From Eubacterium ventriosum (GTDB lineage: Bacteria; Bacillota; Clostridia; Lachnospirales; Lachnospiraceae): 64,000 nt of DNA. The number at the start of each line of letters is the position of its first letter. Position 1 is the stretch's first letter. The translations under genes and the position numbers were made by a program. Location of the stretch: contig NZ_CP102282.1 in NCBI RefSeq assembly GCF_025150745.1, positions 2,305,501 to 2,369,500 of the forward strand, read 5' to 3'. This document shows positions 16,050 to 25,851 of the stretch, in pieces. The notes beneath the pieces are model-generated. The model saw nothing but the letters and a program-made list of their open reading frames with translations. It ran no database searches and was not told the origin of the DNA.

Positions 16050-17114
16050 TTAAACTTCTTTTTCTTCCAGCAGTTCTTTAAATACCTTCTTTACAGTTGT
16101 AATTTTATTAACTTTGTACGCATCTGCTCCGCAAAAAAGTAACGCCTCATCTGTTTTTCCCTTTGCTGCATATATTAATCTTTCTGTTATGCAATAAGGA
16201 ATTTCTTTAGGATTACATCTTGCAAGGCAACCTAAACATTTCTTTGGTGTAAATTTTTCACCATTTATTACTTTTTCCATAAATTTATTTTTTATGGCTC
16301 GGCCTGGCATTCCAACAGGACTTTTTACTATTACTATATCTTCTTTTTTGGCCTTGATATATTCTTTTTTGTAATTTTCATCTGCATCACATTCTTTAGT
16401 TGGCACAAATCTTGTTGCTACCTGAACTCCTTGTGCCCCCAAGTCAAAAGCATGTTTTACCTTATTTTTGTCACTTATTCCACCGGCAACAACTACAGGA
16501 ATGTCTTTGTTGTATTTTTTTTCATATTCTTTTACAACATCTATTATTCCTTTAATTTCATTGTCATAATCAAGTTCACTTTCAAGTTCTTCCACTGAAA
16601 AACCTAAATGCCCTCCGGCTTTTGGTCCCTCAATTATAATCATATCTGCTGTTGCGTTATGTCTTCTGTCCCAATATTTTAAAATAACTTTTGCCGACTT
16701 TACACTTGAAACAATTGGAGCCATCTTTGTTTTAAAACCTTTAAGATATTCCGGAAGTTCTGTTGGAAGACCTGCCCCTGACACTATAATATCTGCCCCT
16801 GCTTTTGCAGCTTCAATAACATGCTCCCTGTAATCTTTCAGGGCAACCATTATATTAAATCCTATAATTCCATTTGGTGAAATTCGTCTTGCTTTTTCAT
16901 ATTCTTTCTTTATTGCTTTTTTGTTGGCAAGTCTTGGATTATTTTCAAAATCCTCTTCCTTAAATCCGATTTGTGCAGAAGAAATAATTCCCACTCCACC
17001 TTCTTTTGCCACGGCTCCTGCAAGATTTCCAAGGCTGATTCCTACCCCCATTCCACCTTGTACTATAGGCCTTTCTGCTATTAAATCTCCAATCTGTAAA
17101 GGTTTATAATTCAT
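16050..17114 (-). CDS. FMN-dependent nitronate monooxygenase / FabK-like oxidoreductase
   Basis: 354 residues, TIM-barrel flavoprotein. Motifs: the N-terminal RPIVQGGMGVGISLGNLAGA, the mid GAGLPTELPEYL, and IPVVVAGGISDKNKVKHAFD with LGAQGVQVATRF for FMN phosphate binding. The C-terminal extension has a Cys cluster (CLGCLARCNP) not present in the FabK at 24516. It lies 26 bp after accDA, at the end of the fatty-acid operon, so either a second enoyl reductase activity or a nitronate detoxification role is possible; I favour NMO-like from the Cys-containing tail. SD AAGGAG. Confidence 0.8.
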   Translation of the reverse strand: MNYKPLQIGDLIAERPIVQGGMGVGISLGNLAGAVAKEGGVGIISSAQIGFKEEDFENNPRLANKKAIKKEYEKARRISPNGIIGFNIMVALKDYREHVIEAAKAGADIIVSGAGLPTELPEYLKGFKTKMAPIVSSVKSAKVILKYWDRRHNATADMIIIEGPKAGGHLGFSVEELESELDYDNEIKGIIDVVKEYEKKYNKDIPVVVAGGISDKNKVKHAFDLGAQGVQVATRFVPTKECDADENYKKEYIKAKKEDIVIVKSPVGMPGRAIKNKFMEKVINGEKFTPKKCLGCLARCNPKEIPYCITERLIYAAKGKTDEALLFCGADAYKVNKITTVKKVFKELLEEKEV

Positions 17115-17140
17115 CCATAACTCCTTATTTAAACTGCTTT

Positions 17141-18868
17141 CTAATATCCATTGCTAAAAAAGTTGTATCTTTCATCTACTAATTGTTCCTTAGTAATTTT
17201 TGTTTTTTCAGCAAGGAATTTCACAATTTCTTTATCCATTTTTTCCGTAATTTTAGGTAACGTATCCGTTGTATATTTTTCAGGTTCAAAGAAAACCTTC
17301 TTAACTATTCCCATTTCTTTTAAATCTTTTGCAGTCATTTTCATTGCTCCTGCGGCTTCCTTAGCCCTCTTGCTGTCCTTCCAGAGAATACTGGCATAAC
17401 CTTCCGGAGACAAAATTGAATAAACTGCATTTTCCATCATCCATACTTCATCTGCAACAGCCAAAGCCAACGCACCGCCACTTCCACCTTCTCCAATTAC
17501 TATTGAAAGAATCGGTGTTCTAAGTGATGACATTTCAAAAAGATTTCTTGCAATTGCCTCTCCCTGACCGCGCTCCTCTGCTTCCAAGCCACAGAATGCT
17601 CCCGGTGTGTCCACAAAACAAATTACCGGTCGGTTAAATTTCTCTGCCTGTTTCATCAATCGTAAAGCCTTTCTATATCCGTCAGGTGATGGCATTCCAA
17701 AATTATGTTCAAGATTCTCTTTTGTGTTATGACCTTTTTCCTGTGCAATTACCGTAACCGGCATTCCATGAAAAGATGCAATGCCACCGATTATTGCCTG
17801 ATCATCCTTAAAATATCTGTCTCCATGAAATTCTACAAAATCATCAAAAAGCAAATCTATATAGTCGCTGGCAATAGGTCTATCATTCATTCTTGACGCC
17901 AAAACCCTATCCCAAGCTGACTTTTTAACTGACTCAGTAATCATTTTAATCGATTCTCTTTTCTTCTGAGCCATTGTTGATTTTTCTTTTTTTATGTTAA
18001 AATTATCTGTGTAAGACTTATCATCTTTTTTATGCAAAGTAAGAATTGTTATTAACCTATTTCTTAATTTTTTTCGCTCCACTATCCCATCAATAAAACC
18101 ATGTTCCAAAAGAAACTCTGACCTTTGAAAACCTTTAGGCAATTTCTGCCCAATAGTCTGCTCAATTACCCTTGGTCCCGCGAAACCGATTAACGCTTTA
18201 GGCTCCGCCAAAATAATATCACCAAGCATTGCAAAGCTTGCAGTAACGCCTCCTGTAGTTGGATCAGTCAAAACTGAAATATATAAATTTCCTGATTCAC
18301 TATGTCTTTTCAACGCTGCTGAAGTCTTTGCCATCTGCATAAGAGAAACCATTCCCTCCTGCATTCTTGCTCCACCTGAGCAGGCAAAAATAATAACCGG
18401 AATATTTTCTTTTGTTGCATACTCCACAGTTTTTGCAATCTTCTCCCCTACAACTTCACCCATACTTGCCATAAGGAAACGCCCGTCACAAACGGCAATA
18501 GCCACCGAATTGCCACCAATTGTGGCTCTTCCTGTTGTAACAGCCTCATCAAGCCCAGTCTTATCCCTTAACGCCTGAACTTTTGCTTCATAGCCTTTCA
18601 TCTTCAATGGATTTCTTGTATTAAGTCCTTCAAACATAGGCTCAAAACTATCCTTATCCACAACCATCTCAATTCTCCTGTAAGCATGAACCCTGAAATA
18701 ACCGCCACACTTAGGACAAATATAATTATTATTCTTCACATCTTCAGCCAAAACAATAGAGCTACACTTCTTGCACTTTCTGAGAAGACCGTCTGGCACA
18801 TTGGAAGTGTTGACCTTAATTGTAACGTAATCTTTATTTTTTCTATCAAATAACTTTTTAAATTTCAT
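17141..18868 (-). CDS. accDA: Acetyl-CoA carboxylase carboxyltransferase, fused beta (AccD) and alpha (AccA) subunits
   Basis: 575 residues in one frame; makes malonyl-CoA from carboxybiotin and acetyl-CoA. The AccD half (about 1-285) starts with a zinc ribbon (C32, C35, C51, C54: CKKC, CPKC) and has [20 protein letters not shown] and [17 protein letters not shown]. The AccA half (about 290-575) has [30 protein letters not shown] and the oxyanion site [18 protein letters not shown]. The subunits are usually separate genes in other bacteria; fusion is seen in some Clostridia. SD GGAGAGG decides 18868 over the ATG at 18880. A 185-bp palindrome separates it from accC. Confidence 0.93.
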   Translation of the reverse strand: MKFKKLFDRKNKDYVTIKVNTSNVPDGLLRKCKKCSSIVLAEDVKNNNYICPKCGGYFRVHAYRRIEMVVDKDSFEPMFEGLNTRNPLKMKGYEAKVQALRDKTGLDEAVTTGRATIGGNSVAIAVCDGRFLMASMGEVVGEKIAKTVEYATKENIPVIIFACSGGARMQEGMVSLMQMAKTSAALKRHSESGNLYISVLTDPTTGGVTASFAMLGDIILAEPKALIGFAGPRVIEQTIGQKLPKGFQRSEFLLEHGFIDGIVERKKLRNRLITILTLHKKDDKSYTDNFNIKKEKSTMAQKKRESIKMITESVKKSAWDRVLASRMNDRPIASDYIDLLFDDFVEFHGDRYFKDDQAIIGGIASFHGMPVTVIAQEKGHNTKENLEHNFGMPSPDGYRKALRLMKQAEKFNRPVICFVDTPGAFCGLEAEERGQGEAIARNLFEMSSLRTPILSIVIGEGGSGGALALAVADEVWMMENAVYSILSPEGYASILWKDSKRAKEAAGAMKMTAKDLKEMGIVKKVFFEPEKYTTDTLPKITEKMDKEIVKFLAEKTKITKEQLVDERYNFFSNGY

Positions 18869-18897
18869 AAACCTCTCCATCTGCTACTTTTTATCCC

Positions 18898-19082
18898 TTC
18901 TCGCGGAAGAATTTTTCTGACGCAAACACGTTGAATTTCTTATTTTGCTCCGCCGCCTATTGTACAGTGAAAACTTAAACTCGCCTTCGGCTCAAACAGT
19001 AAGTTTATCACTGTACGCTATGCTCGCAAAATTGCAAAATTCTGCCTATTGTTTGCTTGTCAGGAAAATTCTTCCGCGAGAA
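18898..19082. repeat. 185-bp imperfect palindrome inside the fatty-acid operon (GCAAACACGTT family, copy 1)
   Basis: Perfect 16-bp ends TTCTCGCGGAAGAATT / AATTCTTCCGCGAGAA bracket nested inverted repeats: GTACAGTG/CACTGTAC and a GCC-TTCG-GGC centre. The left arm contains CGCAAACACGTTGAATTTC, found also at 45959 and 52424. It is non-coding and transcribed with the operon between accC and accDA, where it would fold into one long hairpin. Its MITE-like shape and related copies elsewhere suggest an inserted element. Confidence 0.8.
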
Positions 19083-19109
19083 ATAGCAAAATAATAGCTC
19101 CATCAATTT

Positions 19110-20465
19110 TTATGCTATGTTTTCAATGTTTTTGTTGAAATTTTCTATAAAGTTTACATCAAAGTGTCCACTTTGGAAAACTGAATCATTGAGAATGCTA
19201 TACAAGTAGTCCACGTTTGTGTCGATTCCTTCTACGATTACTTCTCCCAGTGCGCTTATCATTTTCTTTATGGCTTCTTCTCTGTTTTCTCCATGTACTA
19301 TTAGTTTGGCCAGCATTGAGTCGTAGTATGGTGTTACTTCATAGCCGTTGTATACTGCTGAGTCTATTCTGACTCCGTTACCTCCCGGTAGGTATAGGTC
19401 GGTTATTACTCCCGGTGATGGTCTAAAGTTTAGTAGTGGATTTTCTGCATTTATTCTGCATTCTATGGCATGACCATTTATTTTTATGTCTTTTTGTTTG
19501 TATGATAGTGGTTGCCCATCTGCTATTTTTATTTGTTCTTTTATTAGGTCTATTCCTGTTACTGTTTCTGTTACAGGATGTTCAACCTGTATTCTTGTGT
19601 TCATTTCCATAAAATAGAATTTGTCTTTATCCAAAAGGAACTCTATTGTTCCTGCGTTTTCGTATTTTGCTGCTTTCGCGGCACGTACTGCTGTGTCGCC
19701 CATTTTTTTTCTTAATTCATCTGACAGAATTACACTTGGAGATTCTTCTATCATTTTCTGATGATTTCGCTGAATTGAACAGTCACGCTCTCCTAAATGG
19801 ATTACATTGCCAAATTTGTCTGCTAATATTTGAAATTCTATATGTCTTGGATTTTCCACAAAATGTTCTATATACATTGTTCCATCATCAAAAGCTGCTT
19901 CGCTTTCTTTTTTGGCTGCGTTAAATGCCTGTTCAAATTCTTCAGGGTCATACGCCACACGCATTCCTTTTCCACCGCCACCTAAAGCTGCTTTTATGAT
20001 TACCGGATATCCAACCTGGTCTGCTATTTTCTTTCCCGTTTTGCTATCATATATCTGTTCTTCACTTCCTGGAATTACAGGTACATTGGCCTCTATCATT
20101 GTTTTTCTTGCAACTGACTTGTTTCCCAGATTATACATTACATCTGATTTTGGTCCAATAAAAATAATATTGCACTGCTCGCATAATCTGGCAAATTTGC
20201 TATTTTCTGATAAAAAACCAAATCCGGGATGAATTGCATCTGCACCTGTTGCAATTGTTGCGCTAATTATACTTTCCATATTTAAATAACTTTCACTTGC
20301 CTTTGTTTCCCCTATACAAATAGCTTCATCTGCTAATTGTGTGTGAAGTGCATCTTTGTCTGCCTTTGAATATACAGCTACAGTCTCAATACCCATTTCT
20401 CTACATGCTCTTATTATCCTTACTGCTATTTCACCTCTGTTTGCAATTAAAAGTTTCTGAATCAT
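19110..20465 (-). CDS. accC: Biotin carboxylase subunit of acetyl-CoA carboxylase
   Basis: 451 residues, usual length. ATP-dependent carboxylation of the biotin on AccB. ATP-grasp signatures: MIQKLLIANRGEIAVRIIRA, GGGGKGMRVAYDPEEF, EHFVENPRHIEFQILAD, FYFMEMNTRIQVEHPVTETV. C-terminal AccC domain with GHAIECRINAENP. The ATG at 20465 has GGAGA upstream; the TTG four codons earlier is part of the SD region. Spaced 32 bp after fabZ in the operon; a long palindrome lies between it and accDA. Confidence 0.95.
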   Translation of the reverse strand: MIQKLLIANRGEIAVRIIRACREMGIETVAVYSKADKDALHTQLADEAICIGETKASESYLNMESIISATIATGADAIHPGFGFLSENSKFARLCEQCNIIFIGPKSDVMYNLGNKSVARKTMIEANVPVIPGSEEQIYDSKTGKKIADQVGYPVIIKAALGGGGKGMRVAYDPEEFEQAFNAAKKESEAAFDDGTMYIEHFVENPRHIEFQILADKFGNVIHLGERDCSIQRNHQKMIEESPSVILSDELRKKMGDTAVRAAKAAKYENAGTIEFLLDKDKFYFMEMNTRIQVEHPVTETVTGIDLIKEQIKIADGQPLSYKQKDIKINGHAIECRINAENPLLNFRPSPGVITDLYLPGGNGVRIDSAVYNGYEVTPYYDSMLAKLIVHGENREEAIKKMISALGEVIVEGIDTNVDYLYSILNDSVFQSGHFDVNFIENFNKNIENIA

Positions 20466-20497
20466 ATCATTCTCCAATTCCAGGCGGGTTAAAGTTG

Positions 20498-20920
20498 TTA
20501 CCCAACCATAAATGTAAGTTCTGCTTTTGCCACAACTTTTCCGTCTACGCTTGCTATTGCCTGGCCTATTCCCATAGGTCCTTTCTGCTTAATAATTTTT
20601 GTTTCAAGTTTTAATTTGTCCCCTGGCACTACTTTTCCTTTAAATCTACATTTATTTATTCCACCAAAGAATGCAGTCTTTCCCTTAAAACCTTCCTGAC
20701 TAAGTATTGCCACCGCTCCAACCTGCGCAAGGGCCTCTATAGTAAGTACTCCCGGCATAACCGGCTCCTGTGGAAAATGCCCCCTAAAAAAATCTTCTCT
20801 AAAGGTTACGCATTTATAACCAACGGCATACTCCCCCGGCTTATAGTCTTCAATATAATCTATTAAAAGAAAAGGATGTCTATGGGGAATAATTTCTTCT
20901 ATTTCTTTAATTCCTAACAT
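20498..20920 (-). CDS. fabZ: 3-hydroxyacyl-ACP dehydratase FabZ
   Basis: 140 residues, hot-dog fold; removes water from 3-hydroxyacyl-ACP in each elongation cycle. Catalytic His48 (FRGHFPQEP) and Glu62 (MPGVLTIEALAQ) are present; N-terminal IIPHRHPFLLIDYIEDY is the FabZ signature. SD GAGGAA. It is 18 bp after accB and 32 bp before accC. With no FabA-like or FabM gene in this cluster, how unsaturated chains are made is not shown here. Confidence 0.95.
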   Translation of the reverse strand: MLGIKEIEEIIPHRHPFLLIDYIEDYKPGEYAVGYKCVTFREDFFRGHFPQEPVMPGVLTIEALAQVGAVAILSQEGFKGKTAFFGGINKCRFKGKVVPGDKLKLETKIIKQKGPMGIGQAIASVDGKVVAKAELTFMVG

Positions 20921-20938
20921 TTTTTAATTCCTCTTTTT

Positions 20939-21379
20939 CTACTCTACTTCAAATAATGGCTGACCATATTCTACTGTCTGCTCATTTTCAACTAAAACTT
21001 TTGTTACAACGCCATCAAATTCACTTTCGATTTCATTCATCAGCTTCATTGCCTCTACTATTGCAACTACCTGACCTTTTTTCACTGTGTCTCCTACCTG
21101 AACAAACGGCTTTGCCCCTTCTTCCGGTGCAAGATATACAGTTCCAACCAATGGAGAATTAATTACATTGCCTGTTAAAACTTCTTTCTGTTCGATACTT
21201 TCTTCTGCATTTTCCTGTTTGACTAAAACATCTTGTGCTACAGGTTTTGGTGAAGCAATAACTTCAACTTCTGTCTTTTTTTCCAAATGCAGTTTTGCTC
21301 CATTTTCTTCATAATCAAATATGTCAATTTTAGAATTTGAAATAGCATTAATTAAATCTTTTATTTCACTTATATCCAT
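20939..21379 (-). CDS. accB: Biotin carboxyl carrier protein
   Basis: About 146 residues. The N-terminal domain (MDISEIKDLINAISNSKIDI) and a Pro/Ala/Val/Glu-rich linker lead to the biotinyl domain, with EAMKLMNEIESEFDG carrying the biotinylated Lys112. Carries CO2 between AccC and AccDA. Start: the ATG at 21379 has AGGTG 6 nt upstream, preferred over the adjacent ATG at 21385 and GTG at 21388. Stops 9 bp after fabF's stop region, tightly packed in the operon. Confidence 0.92.
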   Translation of the reverse strand: MDISEIKDLINAISNSKIDIFDYEENGAKLHLEKKTEVEVIASPKPVAQDVLVKQENAEESIEQKEVLTGNVINSPLVGTVYLAPEEGAKPFVQVGDTVKKGQVVAIVEAMKLMNEIESEFDGVVTKVLVENEQTVEYGQPLFEVE

Positions 21380-21388
21380 TTTCATCAC

Positions 21389-22627
21389 CTATTTTTCATA
21401 TTTTTTAACTGCTAATGTTCCATTATGTCCGCCAAAACCTAATGAATTGCTTAAAGCTACTTTCACAGTGCATTTTTCCCCTGAACCTTTCATATAATTA
21501 AGGTCGCATTCTTCATCTTCGTTTTCAAGACCTATTGTCTGATGTATGTAATTGTCCTGAATTGACTTAACACATGTGATAAATTCAACTCCACCTGCTG
21601 CACCTAAAAGATGTCCAATCATGGATTTTGTAGAATTAATTTTCACAGACTTAGCAGCTTCTCCCAATGCCAACTTTATTGCTCTTGTTTCAAATAAGTC
21701 ATTATGATGTGTGCTTGTTCCGTGAGCGTTAATATAATCTACTTCCTCAGGTTTAACTCCTGCTTCTTCCATTGCAAGGGTCATCGCCTTAGCTGCACCA
21801 CTTCCATCTTCTGCCGGAGATGTAATGTGATAAGCATCACATGTTGCACCGTATCCCACAACTTCTGCAAATATGTTTGCGCCTCTGTTTATTGCATGTT
21901 GTAATTCTTCTAACACAACAATTCCGGCACCTTCACCCATTACAAAACCGCTTCTATCTTTGTCAAAAGGTCGTGAAGCTTTTGTTTTATCTGTTTCTTT
22001 TGTAAGTGCGGTAAGACTTGAAAAACCTGCCACGCCAATAGGTGTTATGGCACTTTCTGTTCCACCTGCTACCATTACATCAGCCTCGCCATATTTTATT
22101 GTTCTAAAAGCTTCTCCAATACAATGAGTTCCTGTAGCACAGGCTGTTACAATGTTTACGCATTTTCCTTTAAGACCTAAGTCTATAGCCACATTTCCTG
22201 CTGCCATATTTGTAATCATCATTGGCACAAGCAAAGGTTTTACCCTTGAAGGTCCTTTTTCAAGAAGCTTAGCATGTTCCTCTTCCATATCTCCCAGGCC
22301 TCCAATTCCCGAGCCCACACTTACACCTACTCTGTATGGATCTTCCTTTTCCATATCTATACCTGACTGAACAAAAGCTTCTTTTGCAGCAGCTACTGCA
22401 TATTGTGAAAAAGGTGAAAGTCTTTTCGCCTGTTTAAATCCTAATACTTCTTTTGCATTAAAATCCTTAACTTCCGCTGCAAGTTTTGCACTATAATCTG
22501 TTGTGTCAAACTTAGTTATTTCGTCTATTCCAAGAACTCCTGCCTTAACGTTGTTCCAGAAAGTTTCTACATTATTTCCAATAGGTGTAATTGCACCCAT
22601 TCCTGTTACTACAACTCTTCTCTCCAT
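21389..22627 (-). CDS. fabF: 3-oxoacyl-ACP synthase II FabF
   Basis: 412 residues, usual length; condenses malonyl-ACP with acyl-ACP for chain elongation. The Cys-His-His triad is visible: C163 (VTACATGTHC), H302 (INAHGTSTHHND), H339 (KSMIGHLLGAAGG). N-terminal RRVVVTGMGAITPIGNNV and C-terminal LSNSLGFGGHNGTL are standard. SD AGGAGATAGG. Neighbours: fabG 17 bp upstream, accB 10 bp downstream. Confidence 0.96.
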   Translation of the reverse strand: MERRVVVTGMGAITPIGNNVETFWNNVKAGVLGIDEITKFDTTDYSAKLAAEVKDFNAKEVLGFKQAKRLSPFSQYAVAAAKEAFVQSGIDMEKEDPYRVGVSVGSGIGGLGDMEEEHAKLLEKGPSRVKPLLVPMMITNMAAGNVAIDLGLKGKCVNIVTACATGTHCIGEAFRTIKYGEADVMVAGGTESAITPIGVAGFSSLTALTKETDKTKASRPFDKDRSGFVMGEGAGIVVLEELQHAINRGANIFAEVVGYGATCDAYHITSPAEDGSGAAKAMTLAMEEAGVKPEEVDYINAHGTSTHHNDLFETRAIKLALGEAAKSVKINSTKSMIGHLLGAAGGVEFITCVKSIQDNYIHQTIGLENEDEECDLNYMKGSGEKCTVKVALSNSLGFGGHNGTLAVKKYEK

Positions 22628-22643
22628 TACCTATCTCCTATAA

Positions 22644-23384
22644 TTACATTACCATTCCGCCATCTATGTTAATAACCTGACCTGTTATATAATCGCTTTT
22701 CTCTGAACTAAGAAAAAGTGCCAGTTCTGCTATTTCCTCAGGTTTGCCAAATCTTCCAAGTGGTATTTGTCCTTTAGCACCCTCTTTAACTTTGTCTGAT
22801 AATGTAATTGTCATATCAGTATCAACAAAGCCCGGTGCAATTGCATTAACATTAATATTCCTTGAAGCCAATTCTCTTGCTGCCGACTTTGTAAGCCCAA
22901 TAATACCTGCCTTTGATGCTGAATAATTAGCCTGTCCTGCATTTCCCGTAACTCCTGATACAGAAGAAATATTAATAATTTTTCCTTTTCTCTGCTTTAC
23001 CATTGCTCTTGAGGCAAATCTTATAGTATTAAATGTTCCTTTTAAGTTAACATTAATAACACTGTCAAAATCTTCTTCTTTCATTCCCATCAAAAGTCCG
23101 TCTCTTGTTATTCCCGCATTATTTACAAGGATATCGATTCTTCCATATTCTTTAACAATATCTCCAATAAACTTTTCACACTTGTCAAAGTCTGAAACAT
23201 CGCATTTATATGTAACTGCTTTACCACCCTTTTCTCTAATCTCTGCTTCCAAAGCTTGTGCCGCCTGAACTGAGCCCTGATAATTGATGATTACAGTTGC
23301 ACCATTTTCTGCCATTTTCTTTGCTATGGCTGCGCCAATGCCTCTTGACGCTCCCGTAATTACAGCTATTTTTTCATTTAACAT
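22644..23384 (-). CDS. fabG: 3-oxoacyl-ACP reductase FabG
   Basis: 246 residues, short-chain dehydrogenase; NADPH-dependent reduction of 3-ketoacyl-ACP. Cofactor loop TGASRGIG (residues 10-17), NNAG at 88-91, and catalytic S141, Y154, K158 (YSASK). C-terminal ITGQVINIDGGMVM is the FabG ending. The start at 23384 is set by GGAGAG; the earlier ATG at 23396 overlaps that SD. In the fab operon between fabD and fabF. Confidence 0.95.
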   Translation of the reverse strand: MLNEKIAVITGASRGIGAAIAKKMAENGATVIINYQGSVQAAQALEAEIREKGGKAVTYKCDVSDFDKCEKFIGDIVKEYGRIDILVNNAGITRDGLLMGMKEEDFDSVINVNLKGTFNTIRFASRAMVKQRKGKIINISSVSGVTGNAGQANYSASKAGIIGLTKSAARELASRNINVNAIAPGFVDTDMTITLSDKVKEGAKGQIPLGRFGKPEEIAELALFLSSEKSDYITGQVINIDGGMVM

Positions 23385-23467
23385 AAAACTCTCCATACTG
23401 TTTTTATTTTAATATGCTCTCTCCATATGATTTACAAACTTTTCGTCATAGTTTTTTATCATAATAT

Positions 23468-24400
23468 TTATAAACTGATTTCCTTTAGTTTATCTAAATC
23501 ATCTACCGTGCTAATATTGATGCATTTAACATTTCTGTCTATTTTTCTAATAAATCCTGCTAAAGTTTTACCAGGGCCTATCTCAACAAAAGTATCAACA
23601 CCATTATTAATCATATTTCTTACACTTTGCTCCCATTTAACAGGTGAAGAAATTTGTTTAACCAAAAGTTCTTTTGTTTTTGAAATATCGCTCACATATT
23701 CCCCTGTTACATTTGTAACATATGGAATTTCTAATTCTGTTAAATTAATTTTTTCCAACTCCACAGACATTTTTTCTCCGGCAGTTTTCAAAAATTTTGA
23801 ATGAAACGGACCGCTAACATTAAGTTCTATTACTCTTTTTGCTCCACTTTCATTTAAAACTTTTGCTGCTTTTTCAACTGCAGGTTTTAAACCTGTAATA
23901 ACAATCTGCCCCGGGCAATTGTAATTAGCTATGTCCACATCATCTATGTCTAAAATTAATTCTTCTATCTTAGATGTTTCCATTCCTAATACTGCTGCCA
24001 TAGCTCCTGCTTTTTTAGGATTGTCCGTTGGAACCGCTTCATCCATAAAAATTCCTCTTTTTCTAACAGCCACAATCGCCTCTTTTTCTGTCATTCCATG
24101 CGCTGCTACAATTGCCGCGTATTCTCCAAGGCTTAAGCCCGCTGCTACATCAGGCTTTATACCAAGATTTTCAACTTCTTTTGTAATTGCAAGACAGGTT
24201 GTAACCAAAGCCGCCTGTGTATATTTTGTGTTATTTATAAGTTCATTTTCTTCAAAACAAATATTTTTTATGTCAAAATCCAAAACTTTATCAGCTTCAT
24301 CAAAAATTCTTTTTGCATTAGGTTTTGTTTCATAAAAATCTTTTCCCATGCCAATTTTTTGAGCACCCTGTCCCGGATAAATAAATGCTATCTTTCCCAT
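23468..24400 (-). CDS. fabD: Malonyl-CoA:ACP transacylase FabD
   Basis: 310 residues. Moves malonyl from CoA to ACP. The nucleophile S90 lies in AAGLSLGEYAA and the catalytic His200 in VSGPFHSKF; the N-terminal MGKIAFIYPGQGAQKIGMG and Q-loop fit FabD. SD AAAGG. 83 bp separate it from fabG and 115 bp from fabK, a little looser than the rest of the operon, but no terminator is seen in either gap. Confidence 0.95.
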   Translation of the reverse strand: MGKIAFIYPGQGAQKIGMGKDFYETKPNAKRIFDEADKVLDFDIKNICFEENELINNTKYTQAALVTTCLAITKEVENLGIKPDVAAGLSLGEYAAIVAAHGMTEKEAIVAVRKRGIFMDEAVPTDNPKKAGAMAAVLGMETSKIEELILDIDDVDIANYNCPGQIVITGLKPAVEKAAKVLNESGAKRVIELNVSGPFHSKFLKTAGEKMSVELEKINLTELEIPYVTNVTGEYVSDISKTKELLVKQISSPVKWEQSVRNMINNGVDTFVEIGPGKTLAGFIRKIDRNVKCINISTVDDLDKLKEISL

Positions 24401-24515
24401 TTTATGCCTTTCTTAAAATCTTGTTTTAAACATTATTTCAAATCAATATTTAATTACAATCTTCGTTATATTGTAATTGCTTTGTATTTCAACTTCTTTT
24501 TATTGAATTAGAATT

Positions 24516-25448
24516 TTAATCAAATCCTTTGCTTAAAAGTTGTTCTCCTTGTGTCATAACTTTTGTAATCAAATCTTTACAGGAACATATTTCTTTAACT
24601 AGCCCTGCGCTTTGACCTGCCATTACACTACCATTATCTACATCTCCGTCCACAACTGCTTTTCGCAAACCGCCAAGCGTAAGTTTTTCAAGCTGTTCCA
24701 GACCTGCACCCTCTGCCTCAAGTTTAAGGTATGTATTAGTCTGTTTGTTTCTAAGATTTCTTACGGGATGTCCCGTGCTTCTGCCTGTAACCTTTGTGTC
24801 AATATCCTTAGCTTTTACGATTTTGGCTTTATAATTGTCATGAACTGTTGATTCTTTTGTTGCCACAAAAGAAGTTCCCATTTGAACACCACTGGCTCCC
24901 AGCATAAATGCCGCTGCAAAACCTCTTCCATCTGCAATTCCTCCTGCCGCAACAACAGGAATGTTTACTGCATCTACAACCTGTGGCACAAGAACCATTG
25001 TTGTTATTTCACCAATGTGTCCTCCGGCTTCTGTTCCTTCTGCAATTACCGCATCTGCACCGCACTTTTCCATCATTCTTGCCATGGCTACTGAGGCAAC
25101 AACAGGCATTACTTTTATTCCTGCATTTTTCCACATTTCCATATATTTTCCCGGATTTCCTGCTCCTGTAGTAACAACCTTCACATTATGTTTTGCTACT
25201 ACTTTCGCAATTTCATCAGCTTGTGGATTCATAAGCATTATATTCACGCCAAAAGGCTTATCTGTTAATGTTTTTGCTTTAATAATCTGATCTTCAACCC
25301 ACTTAGCATCTGCGCCACCGGCTCCTATAATTCCAAGCCCGCCTGCATTAGATACTGCCGCTGCAAGATTGGCTTCAGCAACCCAAGCCATGCCTCCCTG
25401 AATAATGGGATATTCAATTTCTAAAATTTCTGTTAAAGCTGTTTTCAT
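24516..25448 (-). CDS. fabK: FMN-dependent enoyl-ACP reductase II FabK
   Basis: 310 residues, TIM-barrel flavoprotein that performs the last reduction of each cycle in place of FabI. Seen: EYPIIQGGMAWVAEANLAAA, the VTTGAGNPGKYMEMWK loop, EGTEAGGHIGEITTM with the conserved His, and IPVVAAGGIADGRGFAAAFM for FMN phosphate. No FabI or FabL gene is in the window, so this is the likely main enoyl reductase. Placed as in streptococcal clusters (fabH-acpP-fabK-fabD). Confidence 0.93.
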   Translation of the reverse strand: MKTALTEILEIEYPIIQGGMAWVAEANLAAAVSNAGGLGIIGAGGADAKWVEDQIIKAKTLTDKPFGVNIMLMNPQADEIAKVVAKHNVKVVTTGAGNPGKYMEMWKNAGIKVMPVVASVAMARMMEKCGADAVIAEGTEAGGHIGEITTMVLVPQVVDAVNIPVVAAGGIADGRGFAAAFMLGASGVQMGTSFVATKESTVHDNYKAKIVKAKDIDTKVTGRSTGHPVRNLRNKQTNTYLKLEAEGAGLEQLEKLTLGGLRKAVVDGDVDNGSVMAGQSAGLVKEICSCKDLITKVMTQGEQLLSKGFD

Positions 25449-25536
25449 AATCGCCTCGTTTTGTTTTCTGATTTTCTAATTATTTTTAGTTATCTTCTAT
25501 TTTTTTACTAGCTTTTAATTATCTTTCTGACTATTT

Positions 25537-25761
25537 TTATTTGTTCTTTTCAATGTAATCACAAACATCTCCAACTGTCTTAATATTTTCAAGTTCTTCT
25601 GTTGGAATCTTTACTTCAAATTCATCTTCAAACTTCATTACTAAGTCAAATAAGTCTAATGAATCAGCTCCTAAGTCTTCATCAAAAGTTGTTTCCTTTG
25701 TAATTGTTGCTGCGTCTGCTCCTAATTCTTCTGCTATTAATTCTTTAATCTTTTCAAACAT
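25537..25761 (-). CDS. acpP: Acyl carrier protein
   Basis: 74 residues, acidic four-helix protein. The phosphopantetheine site is Ser34 in LGADSLDLFDLVMKFEDEF. The ATG at 25761 has GAAAGG upstream and gives the standard MFEKIKELIAEELG start; the longer frame from 25785 adds eight basic residues foreign to ACPs. Between fabH (90 bp) and fabK (88 bp). Confidence 0.95.
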   Translation of the reverse strand: MFEKIKELIAEELGADAATITKETTFDEDLGADSLDLFDLVMKFEDEFEVKIPTEELENIKTVGDVCDYIEKNK

Positions 25762-25851
25762 TTTATTTTTCCTTTCATTTTTCATTTTTATTTTGTATGT
25801 AATCCGGCTAACCGGTAATTACCTATGTTTTATAATTTGTTTTAAAATTTT

